Source: Apostichopus japonicus
Taxonomy: Eukaryota; Echinodermata; Holothuroidea; Aspidochirotida; Stichopodidae
Length of the DNA: 64,000 bases
Assembly: GCF_037975245.1 (NCBI RefSeq)
Contig: NC_092572.1
Location: 16,560,269-16,624,268 of the forward strand
Reading direction: 5' to 3'
Shown: positions 47,668 to 58,740 of the stretch, piece by piece
Layout: each line of letters begins with the position of its first letter
Position numbering within the stretch: the first letter of the stretch is position 1
The notes under the pieces: model-generated
Seen by the model: the letters and a program-made list of their open reading frames with translations, nothing else
Told to the model about the DNA's origin: nothing
Databases searched by the model: none
Made by a program: the position numbers and the translations under genes

Positions 47668-47711
47668 AGCAGCGGCTGCCGAAGTGTGCACATGTTAAAT
47701 GCATTTAGTAC
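47668..47711 (-). pseudogene. Adducin exon end with in-frame stop
   Basis: Donor GCT|GTGAGTA follows 'HVHTSAAAA', phase 0 into the next exon ('VSTMK'), exactly as adducin 'HIHTPAGAA|VSAMK'. Upstream, codons read T-K-C-I-stop-H-V-H-T, where vertebrates have 'VKCVVHIHT': a TAA replaces a hydrophobic residue. The left boundary is uncertain. 'ccagaccag' before 47711 could be an acceptor, but the sequence before it is an ATT repeat, so the rest of this exon ('FTLHSAIYAARPD' in vertebrates) seems to be missing. Confidence 0.75.
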
Positions 47712-49025
47712 CTGGTCTGGATTTATTATTATTATTACTATTGCTTTGGCAGACTTTTAACTTTGAACACTATCTATCAATATGTAGCAACTGCTTTGAA
47801 GTTGATGAGAAAAACATCTTTTGGCCGAGAAGCATCGAACATTGGGGTTATTCCACTCATCTCCAGAAGTTATCTGTTGATCAAAAAAAAATCCCTTAGC
47901 TCATTGTTGCCTTTAAATAAAACAGTGAGTGACTTAATTATTTAGATTACACAAAAGAAGGCAAAACTATATCAACAAAAGAATGCAAGACAATTGATCA
48001 AGTTAACCATTAGCTAGCATTTGAAAGCAGTAGAGAAGACCAGCATATGCAGAGAAGTCTCCTTGATAATTGAAACAAACACTGTTGTTCTATAACTCTA
48101 TAAACACTACCTGGCAATTGATTGGACATTGTTTATATATAAAGGATTGGGTGGTTAGAGAAGTCTGGTTGCGACATCCAAGGGGGGGGGGGGGTGGGTG
48201 GGGGGAGATATAGTATGGCAAGGGAAGGCAGAACTCAGTTTTTCTCTTTAAGCGCTGGTATTTTGTTCCCCACTAGCAAGCTCTACATCAAAAAATAGGA
48301 GGAAAAGGAAAACAAATGTGTAATAAACAATGCTTGATAAAATCATAAACTAGCTTTTAAATGTTGGAACACTCCTTTAATGCTCAGAAAATATTAAAGA
48401 GTGAATGGCTCCTTTAATATTAAGGAGTAGAAGGGCTCTTTTAAATGCTTATGCCATGCAACCCACAATGCATCTCATGTCAAAAATTAACCTTCTATTC
48501 TAAAAATCATGGCTATAACCGACATATGATAAAAAAAAATAAGATATAAAATCTTAAATTTGTCCAAAATCCATAACCATCTAAAAAAGTATTTGCTTTG
48601 TCAATAGATGATAGCTGAAGGGAATCAATACAGCTTATATATTACAACTCTTAGTGTACATATGACCAACTAATCCCAATGCCATGGAATACTATTATGT
48701 ACCAACGCCAACAACATTATGTACACAACAGTTACCTTTATCGAACACATGGACACGGCCATCTTATACTACAAAAACTTGTGATAAAACTGAGGGTGCT
48801 ACTGGCAAATACCGCAGAATATGTACAACCTATCTAGCCTTATGCTGTCTACCAACAGAAATCACCTACAATATAAAAATGAAATGCAAGCAAATATGAA
48901 TACTTGTAACGTCTTCGTTCACATACTGAAATAATTATTCCATCTAGTACAGTAGTAGCAGGCATATCACATAATATAACACATGCTTGGACCTAAGATG
49001 TTTAAAAAGTAAGGAACGAACTTAC
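47712..49025. other. Non-coding stretch
   Basis: No exon found, although the preceding adducin head exons would be expected on the minus strand. Contains a G-run at 48182-48203. Confidence 0.5.
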
Positions 49026-49106
49026 CTGATTGTACCTGGTCTCCATAGCTGCCCTCAGCATACACTGCAAACGTACATTTTCTGCAACGCCTAACTTCAC
49101 GTCAAA
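49026..49106 (-). CDS. Unassigned 27-codon exon
   Basis: Acceptor 'gctttttttgtag' and a strong donor CAG|GTAAGT bound 81 bp, open in one frame only: 'FDVKLGVAENVRLQCMLRAA' then 'METRYNQ'. It is GC-richer than its surroundings and phase 0 at both ends, like the adducin exons downstream. It could be a diverged adducin head exon (compare vertebrate 'YDKGEKLLRCKLAAFYRLAD'), but the match is too weak to claim, and I do not recognise another family. Confidence 0.45.
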
Positions 49107-49329
49107 CTACAAAAAAAGCATCATATCAGTCAAAATCTTAGAAAAGTTACAAATGAAACATGTTATTACCTCATAGAGCTTTTGATGATAAACTGACGCA
49201 GGGAAGGTTAATAAAAATAACTGATATTTTTGGATATATACATAAATCTTAGATTTCGTGTATAAACCACGTTGTCAATGGTCCTGACCACAAACTTTTT
49301 CAGGTTCCTTACCCGCAACTTCCTGGAGT

Positions 49330-49703
49330 TTTGAAGGCTGAAATTGCAAATAAACTAGTGCATATCCCTACACCAGTTTGAAGGGTCACATTGCAAATAA
49401 ATTAATGCATATCCCTACACTAGTTTGGAGGGCTGAAATTGCAAATAAACTAGTGCATATCCCTGCCCTAGTTTGGAGGGCTGAAATTGCAAATAAACTA
49501 TTGCATATCCCTACACTAGTTTGGAGGGCTGAAATTGCAATTGACTAGTGCATATCCCTACACTAGTTTGGAGGGCTGAAATTGCAATTAACTAGTGCAT
49601 ATCCCTACACTAGTTTGGAGGGCTGAAATTGCAATTAACTAGTGCATATCCCTACACTAGTTTGGAGGGCTGAAATTGCAATTAACTAGTGCATATCTCT
49701 ACA
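49330..49703. repeat. 47-bp minisatellite, eight units
   Basis: 'catatc' recurs at 49361, 49408, 49456, 49504, 49551, 49598, 49645 and 49692 (steps 47-48). Units read 'tagtttggagggctgaaatt' + 'gcaattaactagtg'. The last five are nearly identical; earlier ones carry 'aaataaa' instead of 'aattaa'. Confidence 0.93.
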
Positions 49704-49929
49704 TATAAATAGACCTATCAAAAAGCCCAATCCTTGAGATCAATTTTAAGTTGGTCTGACTTCATGAAGTCAAAAAATTGGATAACCAACCGTTATTGGA
49801 TAACCAACCGTCAACCTGTTAACACTGTTCCTTGAGGAGCTCTTATATTTTCTACTTTCTAATGATCTCCGAGGTTAAATAGAGTGGTTTTCACTACATC
49901 ATTGCAAATTGTATTATTTGAGACACTAA

Positions 49930-50745
49930 TTGAGACAATATTTAGCAGAAAATTTTATTTTATTCCAATTTTGGAATACTTTTTCCACTGGAGATCTCGG
50001 CAATGACGTCTTGCGACGTTCGTTAGCCTACAAGATTGTTAGTACCGATTCTGCGAGAGTGGAGAAATTAAAAGAGTGTAGCATCAGAGTTGCCGACAGT
50101 TCATATAAAGATACTGAGATTTTGTATGCTATCATGAATGATGTTGGTAGAGATGGAATTGCTAGTTGTGTGAAATCTTTGGGATGCTGGATTATCACAT
50201 TAAAAGCAAAGGAACAAGCTGATCTTATTTTGGACAGTGGACTCCTCGTGAATGGGAATCAGTTTCTACTGGTGTCAACAGAACGTTCCTAACTGTTAGT
50301 GTTTTCGGAGTACCTTCATTCATACACGACAAAGATCTAACAGGAAAACTTTGAGTATCGGTGTAAAATAAGAGGCGAATGGAAACGAAAGACCTTCCCC
50401 AGATTCCCAAATATCAAGAACAGAATACGATATGTACAGTTAGAACTACCTGAAGAACACAAGAGTTTGCCTTACGCGATTAGAATTAACAGGATTAATA
50501 TGAACTTAAAGCACAATGGTCAAACTAAAGTATGCAATCTGTGTTTGGAAAGTGATCACATCAGGAAAAACTGTCCTAACTACAAATGTAAAGTTTGTGA
50601 TGTCCAAGGGCACCGGGAAGCTAATTGCCCAAAGGTCAGATGCTTTAAATGCCAAGAACTTGGACATAAAAGCTTTATTACTTTAATTGTCCTGAGACGT
50701 TTGAAGAGTATCGCCATGACAACACAGACGCTGGCTCGACCCTAG
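49930..50745 (+). pseudogene. LINE ORF1, zinc-knuckle protein, frameshifted
   Basis: The first part (49930-50292) reads an RRM-like N-terminal region with 'VEKLKECSIRVADSSYKDTE'. After a frame change near 50290, the second part reads 'GEWKRKTFPRFPNIKNRI' and 'LPYAIRINRINMNLKHNG'. Three knuckles follow: CNLCLESDHIRKNC, CKVCDVQGHREANC and CFKCQELGHKS. The RNA-binding ORF1 of the element; a further frameshift near 50670 cuts the end. Confidence 0.8.
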
Positions 50746-51207
50746 ATACACATGAAAACGAAACACAATATCAGTCTGAGGGATTAGTCACTGGGTCAGT
50801 TGAACAGGACGATCACGCTATTCAAGAAGCTAACAAGGTCAGGGCACAGAAATCCGAACAAAACACAGATTCAACAGCAAAGAAGAAAAATAACGCGAAC
50901 TCCAGGCACCCGAGTAATCCTAACCAGGAGTCAAAGAAAACCCACCAACAACAGTTGAACTGAACAAAAGATGACATTGCCAACACAAAAAGTAGTAGAA
51001 CAACGGAGAACACAACCGGAGACTGGATCTCAGCGTATGGAGGGGGCAAGCACACAAAGGGGGAAACATCCAACCCCACAAAAGGCAAATATCCCTAGAC
51101 GAAGACGGCTTTCAAACTATCAGACTAAAGAAGAAAACATTTATTCCTAATCTCAGCAGAGCGAGAAATGTCAGAACAAAGGATTCTTCAGCAGAACCTA
51201 TGCAAAG

Positions 51208-54165
51208 ATGATGGCGTTCATGTTATACATTTATTTATTTATAGCGATGCAAGCTGCAAAATACCTTGAAACAGGGGAGGAAGCTATCACATGCAATTAC
51301 TACGATATTGTTTCATACAACAAGATGTCTAGCGAACACATATTGTCTTTATTCCATCATAATAGTCGAAGCCTTAACAAAAACTTAGACGACATAACTA
51401 CATTTACGTCTCTATTGAAGGAGGATTTCTCTGTCATTGGATTTACCGAAACCTGGCTTACTGCAGATATATCCCCCCTAATCCATATCAATAACAATAC
51501 GCTTGTTGAAAGGCATCGTCTCGAAAGGAGAGGTGGCGGTGTTTGTTTATTTGTTAACAACGATTTAAATTTCAAACTCAGAAATGATATAAGCATTTTC
51601 AATGATTCTGTCAATGTTCATAGAGGTTGACATAACATCAGCAATGAAAAATTATACCATAGGCATAATTTATAGGCCTCCAAAAAGTTCACTGCATATT
51701 TTTCTGACATACGTAAACAAAATTTTAACCCAACTCCCGAATGAACGACATAGTGCGTACATTATGGGTGATTATAATATCGATCTTGCTGACAATATTA
51801 AATCTGCTAACTTTTTAAACTTACTATATGCCAGTGGATTTTTTCCTACTATTACCAAACCTACCCGTGTGGGTTGCACTTCTGCAACTCTTTTAGATAA
51901 TGTTATAACCAATGATGACTGCAAACTAATAACTGGTATCTTTGTAACCGATCTCAGTGACCATTATCCATTATTTCTCCAAACTGCCATACACAAAAGT
52001 AGGCAAAGGGGCCCTATGTATGTGAGGAACTACTGCAAAACAAATGTACAGAATTTCTTCTCAACAATCCGAGATGCTTCTTGGGAAAATGTTTCATCCC
52101 AAACTGATGCAAACATTGCCTATTCTATGTTTTATAACAATTTCAATGCCATATATAATCAATGCTTTCCTGAGCAACGCGTCACCAAATCTAAGAGACG
52201 TCGAAAGAGACACCTGTGGATTACTGCAGGTATTCTAGTTTCTATCAAAAGAAAAGATAAGCTATTTAAAAGACATATTAAGAACCTGTCTGGTGTAAAT
52301 AAAACTATTTATTCTCAATATCGCAATAAGCTCAATCATGTTATCAAATTTTCTAGAAAATTATATTTCAACAATAAATTTGATAATGCGAGGAGTAACC
52401 CAAAAGGCACATGGGATACCATTAACCAACTACTCCGTAAAGGTCGGAAACAATCATCGTATCTGTCTCTTTTTCAAGGATGGTGACAAAGAGATTAACA
52501 CCGACCATGACATTGCTAATAAATTTAATGACTTTTTCGTCAATCTAGGGCCATCACTGGCAAGTAAAATCAACCACAAACGTAAATCACAGGAATCTGT
52601 GAACATTGATGTTAACACTCATTCCATGTTTTCTCATCCTGTCAGTGAGGAGGAGTTGTTAAAAACAGCAGCCTCTTGCATGAAACCCGATAAAGCAGCT
52701 GGATACGATAATTTTAAGCCTGGTTTTGTAAGACATGTTATCCTATTTATTACCAAACCATTGACCCACATTTGTAATTTGTCATTCAATACCGGTATTT
52801 TTCCTGATATGCTAAAAATTGCCAAGGTCATCCCTGTCTTTAAGAAAGGGGATTCAGAAAACTTTGAAAATTATCGACCTATATCACTATTATCATGTTT
52901 TTCCAAAATAGTTGAAAGGCTTATGTATAATCGTATTTTTAACTTTATTTCAAAATATAACATTTTATGCCAGGAACAGTATGGATTCCGTCCTGAACAC
53001 TCCACTGAGCTAGCACTAGCTGATGCCATTGACAATTTGTATAGTAATCTTGACAAGAATAGTACCTGTGTCGGGGTTTTCCTGGACCTCTCAAAGGCCT
53101 TTGACACAATAGACCACACAATTCTGCTTAATAAATTACACCGTTACGGCATAAGAGGAACCCCTCTTAATTGGATCGACAGTTACTTAGCAAACTGCTA
53201 CCAATATACATCCTACAAAAATGCTCATTCCCAACCGGAGAGAATTCAATGTGGTGTGCCACAAGGCTCTATACTTGGTCCATTGCTTTTTATCCTATAT
53301 TTTAATGACATTACCAATGTTTCTGATAAAGTTAAAGTTGTTTTGTTTGCTGACGACACAAATATTTTCTTCGTATCACAATCGAGAACTTTATTTCATA
53401 TTGAAGTATCGACTGAATTAGACAAGTTCAGCGACTGGTTCGCTGGCAACAAATTATCATTGAATATTGATAAAACAAACTATATAGTTTTTAATACTTC
53501 TAAAAATTTTACACAGAATGCTGATATTACTATGGGTAGTAAAAGACTACAACAAGTCAATAGTACTAGATTTTTAGGCGTATATATAGATCATTAACTT
53601 AAATGGTGTGACCACATTACAACTGTCTGTATTAAAAAAAAGTTGCAAAAAACACCGGTGTTTTAGCTAAGCCTAAGCATTATCTGCCACAACATATATT
53701 AAAGATTCTCTATCAGACATTAGTCCAGCCACATATTACGTATTGTTGTAGCGTACTAGATATACCAATCTGAATCCCATTTGTATTACCCAGAAGAGAG
53801 CAGTCCGCCATATAACACATGCCAAACCACGGGACCACACAAATCCTCTTTTTAAGCGTTCTAAGTTGTTAAAAGCTGATGACATTATTAGGGTTAACCT
53901 TGCTACATTTGCTTTTAAGGCATGGAATGGACTGTTACCAAATGCTTTTAATGACTACTTAATATGTAACAGTGATATTCATCATTACAATACCAGATCT
54001 TCAGGCAATGCACATTATAACAGGTATAATTCTACAATGGGGATGTTATCACTGAGGGCACGTACAATCAAAACATGGAATTCTCTATCAGACAATATTA
54101 CAAATAAACCTTCTGCAAAATCATTCAGAAGAAACTTTATTCAAAGAATTATTGCATCTTATTAA
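51208..54165 (+). pseudogene. LINE ORF2, endonuclease + reverse transcriptase, frameshifted
   Basis: Endonuclease motifs are 'ILSLFHHNSRSLNKN', 'VIGFTETWL', 'RRGGGVCLFV', 'GDYNIDL' and 'LSDHYPLFL'. RT motifs are 'KIAKVIPVFKKGDSENFENY', 'GVFLDLSKAFDTIDH', 'GVPQGSILGPLLFILYFNDI' and the catalytic 'FADDTNIFF', then 'STRFLGVYIDH'. The distal region (53866-54165) includes 'YNTRSSGNAHYNRYN' and 'TIKTWNSLSDNI'. Frame changes occur near 51615, 52480 and 53600. All catalytic residues I can check are present. No RNase H domain seen. Confidence 0.9.
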
Positions 54166-54320
54166 TTGAACATGTTCATTTTTTCTTATATATTTTGTTT
54201 TCTTTTTCCTTTTCTTTACAGGGAGTCCTCTACTTTGTTAAGACATCTGAAGGTTTTTTAGAGGACTTCCTATCACATTGAATATATTCACGTGATAAAC
54301 AAATCAAATTTGTGAATAGG

Positions 54321-54874
54321 ACTGCATAATGCAATTTTAGTCTAGTATGTTAATTATTTAATGATGTCTATTTTCCTCAAGATGAGCTTCATTCTCAAAA
54401 GTTATACCTGTACTTACATGTTATGCCTTTGTTTGCTAGCTGGGTCATCTACTTGGTTATTTTTCAGTGGAACAGGTGTCACTTAACTGTTTCTTCTCCT
54501 CTTTACTGCTTGCATGTGTTCCTCTCATTCCTAAATTTGTCCATCAACTTCATGCTCCAGTAATCCTGTTTCAAAAGGAATTCAAAAGAAATAAATAATA
54601 TCGAATGCTCTATGTTCACATACTGGGTAATCACCAATCACAATAAATCCCATTCCAACCCCATAGCTTCACGCACACACACATCTAATCAAATACACAC
54701 ACATGCTGTTTGAAAGCCGTTATTTCCCATTCACAGTTGGTTTGGTCTACCAAACATACTCTGAAACTCTCTACAAAGACAACGATGCACAGAGCTGACC
54801 CTGGCAACCTTGGATAAGGAATTATATTTTACCCAGCCCAGACACAATAGCATGTACATATAAACATTACTTAC
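54321..54874. other. Non-coding stretch
   Basis: No coding signal; a short CA-rich run near 54670-54705. Confidence 0.5.
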
Positions 54875-54994
54875 TACAGGATAAGCGCCAGGTATGGATG
54901 CCTTTCCCAGGAACGGGTAGCCCCCGCTGCCTCTGAGTAGTGGGCAGTTCAAGTGCAGCTCGTAGATTGCTCTACAGCATGTCTCTTCCCAGTC
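54875..54994 (-). CDS. Unassigned 40-codon exon
   Basis: Acceptor 'tactgaccacag' and donor GTA|GTAAGT bound 120 bp, open in one frame only, phase 0 at both ends. It reads 'DWEETCCRAIYELHLNCPLL' then 'RGSGGYPFLGKASIPGAYPV'. Upstream in frame is a stop, consistent with an intron boundary. It is about 50 percent GC against an AT-rich background. Family not recognised. It may belong to the same transcription unit as the exon at 49026-49106 because the phases agree. Confidence 0.5.
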
Positions 54995-55061
54995 CTGTGG
55001 TCAGTACACTACAACCAGCTTGTACCTACATGTAATGAAAGAAATTAATCAAAAATAATAT

Positions 55062-55590
55062 GGCACAAAAGAGGGTTCTAATTAAGAAGACACTGCAACT
55101 GCATGGCCTCTCCAAAGACTTTCCAATTCAGGCAAACTATGATCATCAATATCACAACCCTCTAAGTATAATGCAAGAAGTAAGACTCCATTTGCTCCTG
55201 CAAGCCAATGCAGAGATGTAATAGTTGCGAATGTCACCATGGATACATTTGTTATTGGTTACCATCACAGTAACAAGTTGTGCTTAATGGGTGAAATGAA
55301 AAGAAGAAGGGATCACAAGGTACAAAGTCCAGGCAATGAGAGCTGTTCAGCAAAGATGCCCTATTTCGGAGATGAACAAAATGGTGGAAAGATTTGTGAA
55401 TCCAAATTACCTACAGGTAAGAATCCACTAATGGTCAAGTGTCTCACAACTGATGCTGATGGCAAGGCATGTAAAAGGTTCAGTAGTACAATGGCTGTAA
55501 CTACTCATTCTGAAAGTGAACTTAACCTGTTAGATCAAGTTCACCTACTCAAGTCACTCCGCAGAGCACTGACTATATTAAAGCAGTAAT
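55062..55590 (+). pseudogene. Unrecognised coding remnant, two blocks
   Basis: Block one (55062-55222) reads 'KRVLIKKTLQLHGLSKDFPI' and 'DHQYHNPLSIMQEVRLHLLL' before a stop. Block two (55239-55589, 116 codons) reads 'GYHHSNKLCLMGEMKRRRDH', 'KMPYFGDEQNGGKICESKLP' and 'VHLLKSLRRALTILKQ'. The composition is protein-like and the two are adjacent in one orientation. I do not recognise the family; a mobile-element protein is a guess, given the LINE fragment right after it. Confidence 0.4.
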
Positions 55591-55639
55591 CTCCTCTGAT
55601 ATGTTCCTGCAAAAACTGTGACTAAGAAGCGCTTGACAA

Positions 55640-56285
55640 TCTTATAAATACCTGGGAGAAACCATCACTGATAAATTGGAGTGGGATGAACATGTAAAAC
55701 GTATTCTAGCAAAAACTAATCAGCGTATGTTCCTATTACAGAAGCTTAATTTATTCGGACTAGACCAACTCTTAGTTCTCTGTTCTATATTAAAATCCGC
55801 AATCAAGACCACCATTACATTCTGTTTAGCCGCGTGGGGTGAAAATACTACTGCTAGAGACATGACCAAGTTAAGTAGACTAGTTTCTAAAGCAAGGAAA
55901 GTTTGTCGGTCACATGACCTCAGTTCAGTAGATGATTTGCTTGTCAGAGTATCACAGAGTAATATGAAGTCAATCATGTCATCCCAACATCCTCTGGGGC
56001 ATCGGGTAGATTACAGCAATCAAACAGGCAGACTAATTGTCATGAGATGCTGAACCGAGAGATACAGGCGTTCTTTCTTGCAAAGGGCTATTCTCAATCT
56101 TGCCAATGAATTATGTAGGAAATAGGCCAAATATATGTGTCAGAACAAGGACATAGTAGTCTTAATTTTTCGTTTTAGGAATCAGATTTTTATGTATTTT
56201 CAGTGTATTTATGATTGTTTTATTGTCTGTTTTACTGAGATGGACTGAATGCCAATTTTTATGGTCAATAAATTTCTTATATCTG
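55640..56285 (+). mobile_element. LINE 3' fragment (RT C-terminal region and 3' UTR)
   Basis: Reads 'KYLGETITDKLEWDEHVKRI' across 55650-55700, then 'KTNQRMFLLQKLNLFGLD', 'SAIKTTITFCLAAWGENT' and 'DLSSVDDLLV'. This is the typical post-RT region of LINE ORF2s, which also has a 'YLG...W..H......' block followed by 'A.QR...L..L'. The 3' UTR ends with 'ggtcaataaatttctt'. The catalytic RT part is missing (5' truncated). Confidence 0.75.
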
Positions 56286-56345
56286 AAATATCAAAAGCGC
56301 TTTATCAACATGTTTAGAATGTCTTGCAAAGTACTACAGTGGAAA

Positions 56346-56771
56346 TCATTTATATTGCCAAAAGCATTCATTTGTATGCAAGAGGGGCAGGAAGTACACA
56401 TTTCCATGTATGCCAAATGCTGCAAAGGGTTCTCTGCTAATATCCCACACTGACAGCAGGAAGCTAAACAAAATATCTGAGACACCCACCTGCAGCAAAT
56501 GATTATGGTCCACTCGTTTTGAGACTTCCACTCAAAAGCAGATGTCATCAATAAGGCTTTCACTGTGACCAATCCAAAACATAGTACCACACTTTCGTGC
56601 ATTGGTCAGTACAGGGACTACAGTTCCATACACATAACATATAATGGGAAGCTGCAGTATTAAAGGTGAGCTCAAATAGTCCATGTATCCAGACTCTGAA
56701 AAAGATGCAAAGAAAACAGCAATGTGATGAATTACGTAAGAGAGGCAGAGCATACAGATGGAGGAGAGCAC
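56346..56771 (-). pseudogene. Unrecognised open frame with internal stop
   Basis: A single minus-strand frame is open on both sides of a TGA at about 56532: 'YGTVVPVLTNARKCGTMFW' and 'IGHSESLIDDICF' before it, 'VEVSKRVDHNHLLQVGVSDI' and 'FGIHGNVYFLPLLHTNECFW' after it. The composition looks protein-like in places but is weak overall. It overlaps a basic plus-strand frame (56666-56872) with 'RKRGRAYRWRRAQLRERKY'. Only one can be genuine, and I cannot decide. Confidence 0.3.
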
Positions 56772-56983
56772 AACTCAGAGAGAGAAAGTACAAGCTACAT
56801 GGTAGAACTAAAAACATAAACCAGTTTAGTATCTATAAGAAAGATCAACTGATTCATGACCAGTTACTCTAGGATGAAAAACTACACTGATGATGAAGAT
56901 GACAATATTTATCAGTGATGCCAGTAATTTGTAAACTGAGTCTATCCACACTCACTGTTATGAGTTAAGACAGTATCACTCAG

Positions 56984-57394
56984 TCAGGGAAGTAGGCAAT
57001 CAAGCTGATGGCCACAAACTTGGCAAGTGCCATCAAACTTTCAAGGCTTTCTGCTGTGTTGCACTGAAAGATACTGTTGAGAGATGTGACACCTCTCTCC
57101 ACACGTAGGCTGTTGTGGCATATGTAGGAGATGTCAAATGGTTTGGTCCTTAAGATTTCTTTACTTTGCACAATACTTTGAAGAGCATATATGTCAGAAT
57201 GTGGACTCTGCTGCCTCTTCTCTTAGCTGCCAGGGTTAGCATTGTGAAAATAATGCCATATGCTGGTGCCCCTGGCTTACTGATGGTGTAGGCACCTGTC
57301 CACATTCTGCATCCCTCTGTGTAACTTGCTGGGGCTGATGTATGTTTTGCCAACTTTTCATTTATGTCATCAGCCCATGCCATCCAATCTTGGT
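56984..57394 (-). pseudogene. His-Me finger (HNH, zinc-binding loop) endonuclease relic
   Basis: An acceptor-like 'caatttcag' ends at 57395. Frame 1 then reads 'QDWMAWADDINEKLAKHTS', 'EGCRMWTGAYTISKPG', 'APAYGIIF' and 'RRGSRVHILTYMLFK'. After a frameshift near 57165, it continues 'DISYICHNSLRVERGV' and, after another, 'DGTCQVCGHQLDCLLP' with a stop. This is the layout of the zinc-binding-loop homing-endonuclease-like domain: C..W.GA..YG, then H..Y.L, then SH.CHN..C, then C..CGH...C. The expected Cys of CHN..C is Arg here and the expected HL block is lost. It is dead but clearly derived from that family. Confidence 0.7.
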
Positions 57395-57439
57395 CTGAAA
57401 TTGCAAAGGTGTGAGCTTTCCAGTTACATATTTCTAAAT

Positions 57440-58740
57440 GTATATAGGCCTAAGCTTATTCTGAATGCAGCTTGGGGCTCAGTTCAGCTGATTCTTACAC
57501 CACATTGTGTAGTAATATATGCTTTTAAACTTCTGTCGCTTTTGCTCTGCTACACTGCACAGAAGTAGGCTACTCATCAGATCTACAACTTCCCTATCAA
57601 ATAAGCTACATGTACTACTTAGTGAGTGTAAGTCTGTGATGGTATAAGCTCTGAGGTGATGGGTATTACTTTCACTTTTCCCCTTTGAGGTAGCTGAGAG
57701 GTTTTTCACACCTACCCATGCAATCATCCCATTCTTTATCATAAAGTTGAAATTTGATTTCTTCTTGAATATGAAACTTTTTCCTAATTTTAAGTTGCTT
57801 AAACTCTTCAAACTAAACAACTTGCTTCTGTTCTTTTATGGTGAGATCATAGATGTGAGGAGTTCATAAATACTGATTTAGTTTCAGAACCAATTCTACA
57901 TGTTAATCTTCTTACAACTGTTTATTCAACATCTATGAGAAAAGGTTTCCTCATGTAAGTGAATGAGGTGTTAATGTTCCAAAAGTTTATACAACCTTTC
58001 TGTCCAGCACATTTTTGGCATTTATATGTAAAATTCCACCTGTTTTCTGCCATACTTCCTCTGTGGGAAATGGTGTAGTGCAACCCTGCATTTCTGTACT
58101 GTAAAGAAAGAAAAAATAGATAACTAACATCCTGGTTATCAGTACTGAAGGGCTCATTTATTAAAATTACAATTCATTATTCTTAATCGTAGTTAACCAT
58201 AAACATAGATTGAAATAAAGATCTTGTCTCTTTACTGTTTTTATAACCAGAACTGCATGTGGATTCCTAACATAGTTAACGATCAGCTATCTGCAGTATT
58301 CTGTTCGTAAAGTGTTTGTGTAATGCGGCTGAGCAAGAGTCTTTCCAGTAAAGCTGTTGGAAAAGGGAAGACCACTAATGGAGTAAATGAAAACAATTAA
58401 ATGATACCTTAAATAACTGTTGACCAGCTGATAAACATATTTATATTTTAAATGCAATTTCCCCAGATTAGTTATAGTAATATACCTAACATGTGTTCAT
58501 CCGTGGGTGGGAAAGAAATTATTTACTCTGTCACTGTGAATTTCCCTCATGCAGTGGCATTGCTGGCACGACTCTTGCTCAATCGTGTTCGTGTTACATT
58601 TGCAAAGAAAAAGTTAAGCTTACCTTCTAAAAGGTTAAGTTAACCTTAAAAGTGCTAGTTCAAAAAGGTTAAGAAGGTTGGCTTCTGCAATTGCGTAGGC
58701 CTACAGCACACATACTTTATGCTTGACCTTATTAGTTTAG
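57440..58740. other. Possible decayed exons, minus strand
   Basis: Minus-strand frames at 57820-57479 ('MIAWVGVKNLSATSKGKSES') and 58105-57985 ('QGCTTPFPTEEVWQKTGGIL') have protein-like composition. The second follows a 'ctttacag' acceptor. They lie just upstream of the His-Me finger relic and could be its N-terminal part, but I cannot assign them. Confidence 0.3.

Larger units (their letters stand above)
49930..54320 (+). mobile_element. Non-LTR retrotransposon (LINE), plus strand
   Basis: A gag-like ORF1 with zinc knuckles is followed by ORF2 with endonuclease and RT, then a 3' UTR ending near 'cacgtgataaacaaatcaaa'. It is opposite to the adducin gene, between the two unassigned minus-strand exons, so it is probably an intronic insertion. 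Several frameshifts, but motifs are well kept; a younger copy than the LINE at 24-28 kb by appearance. Confidence 0.9.
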
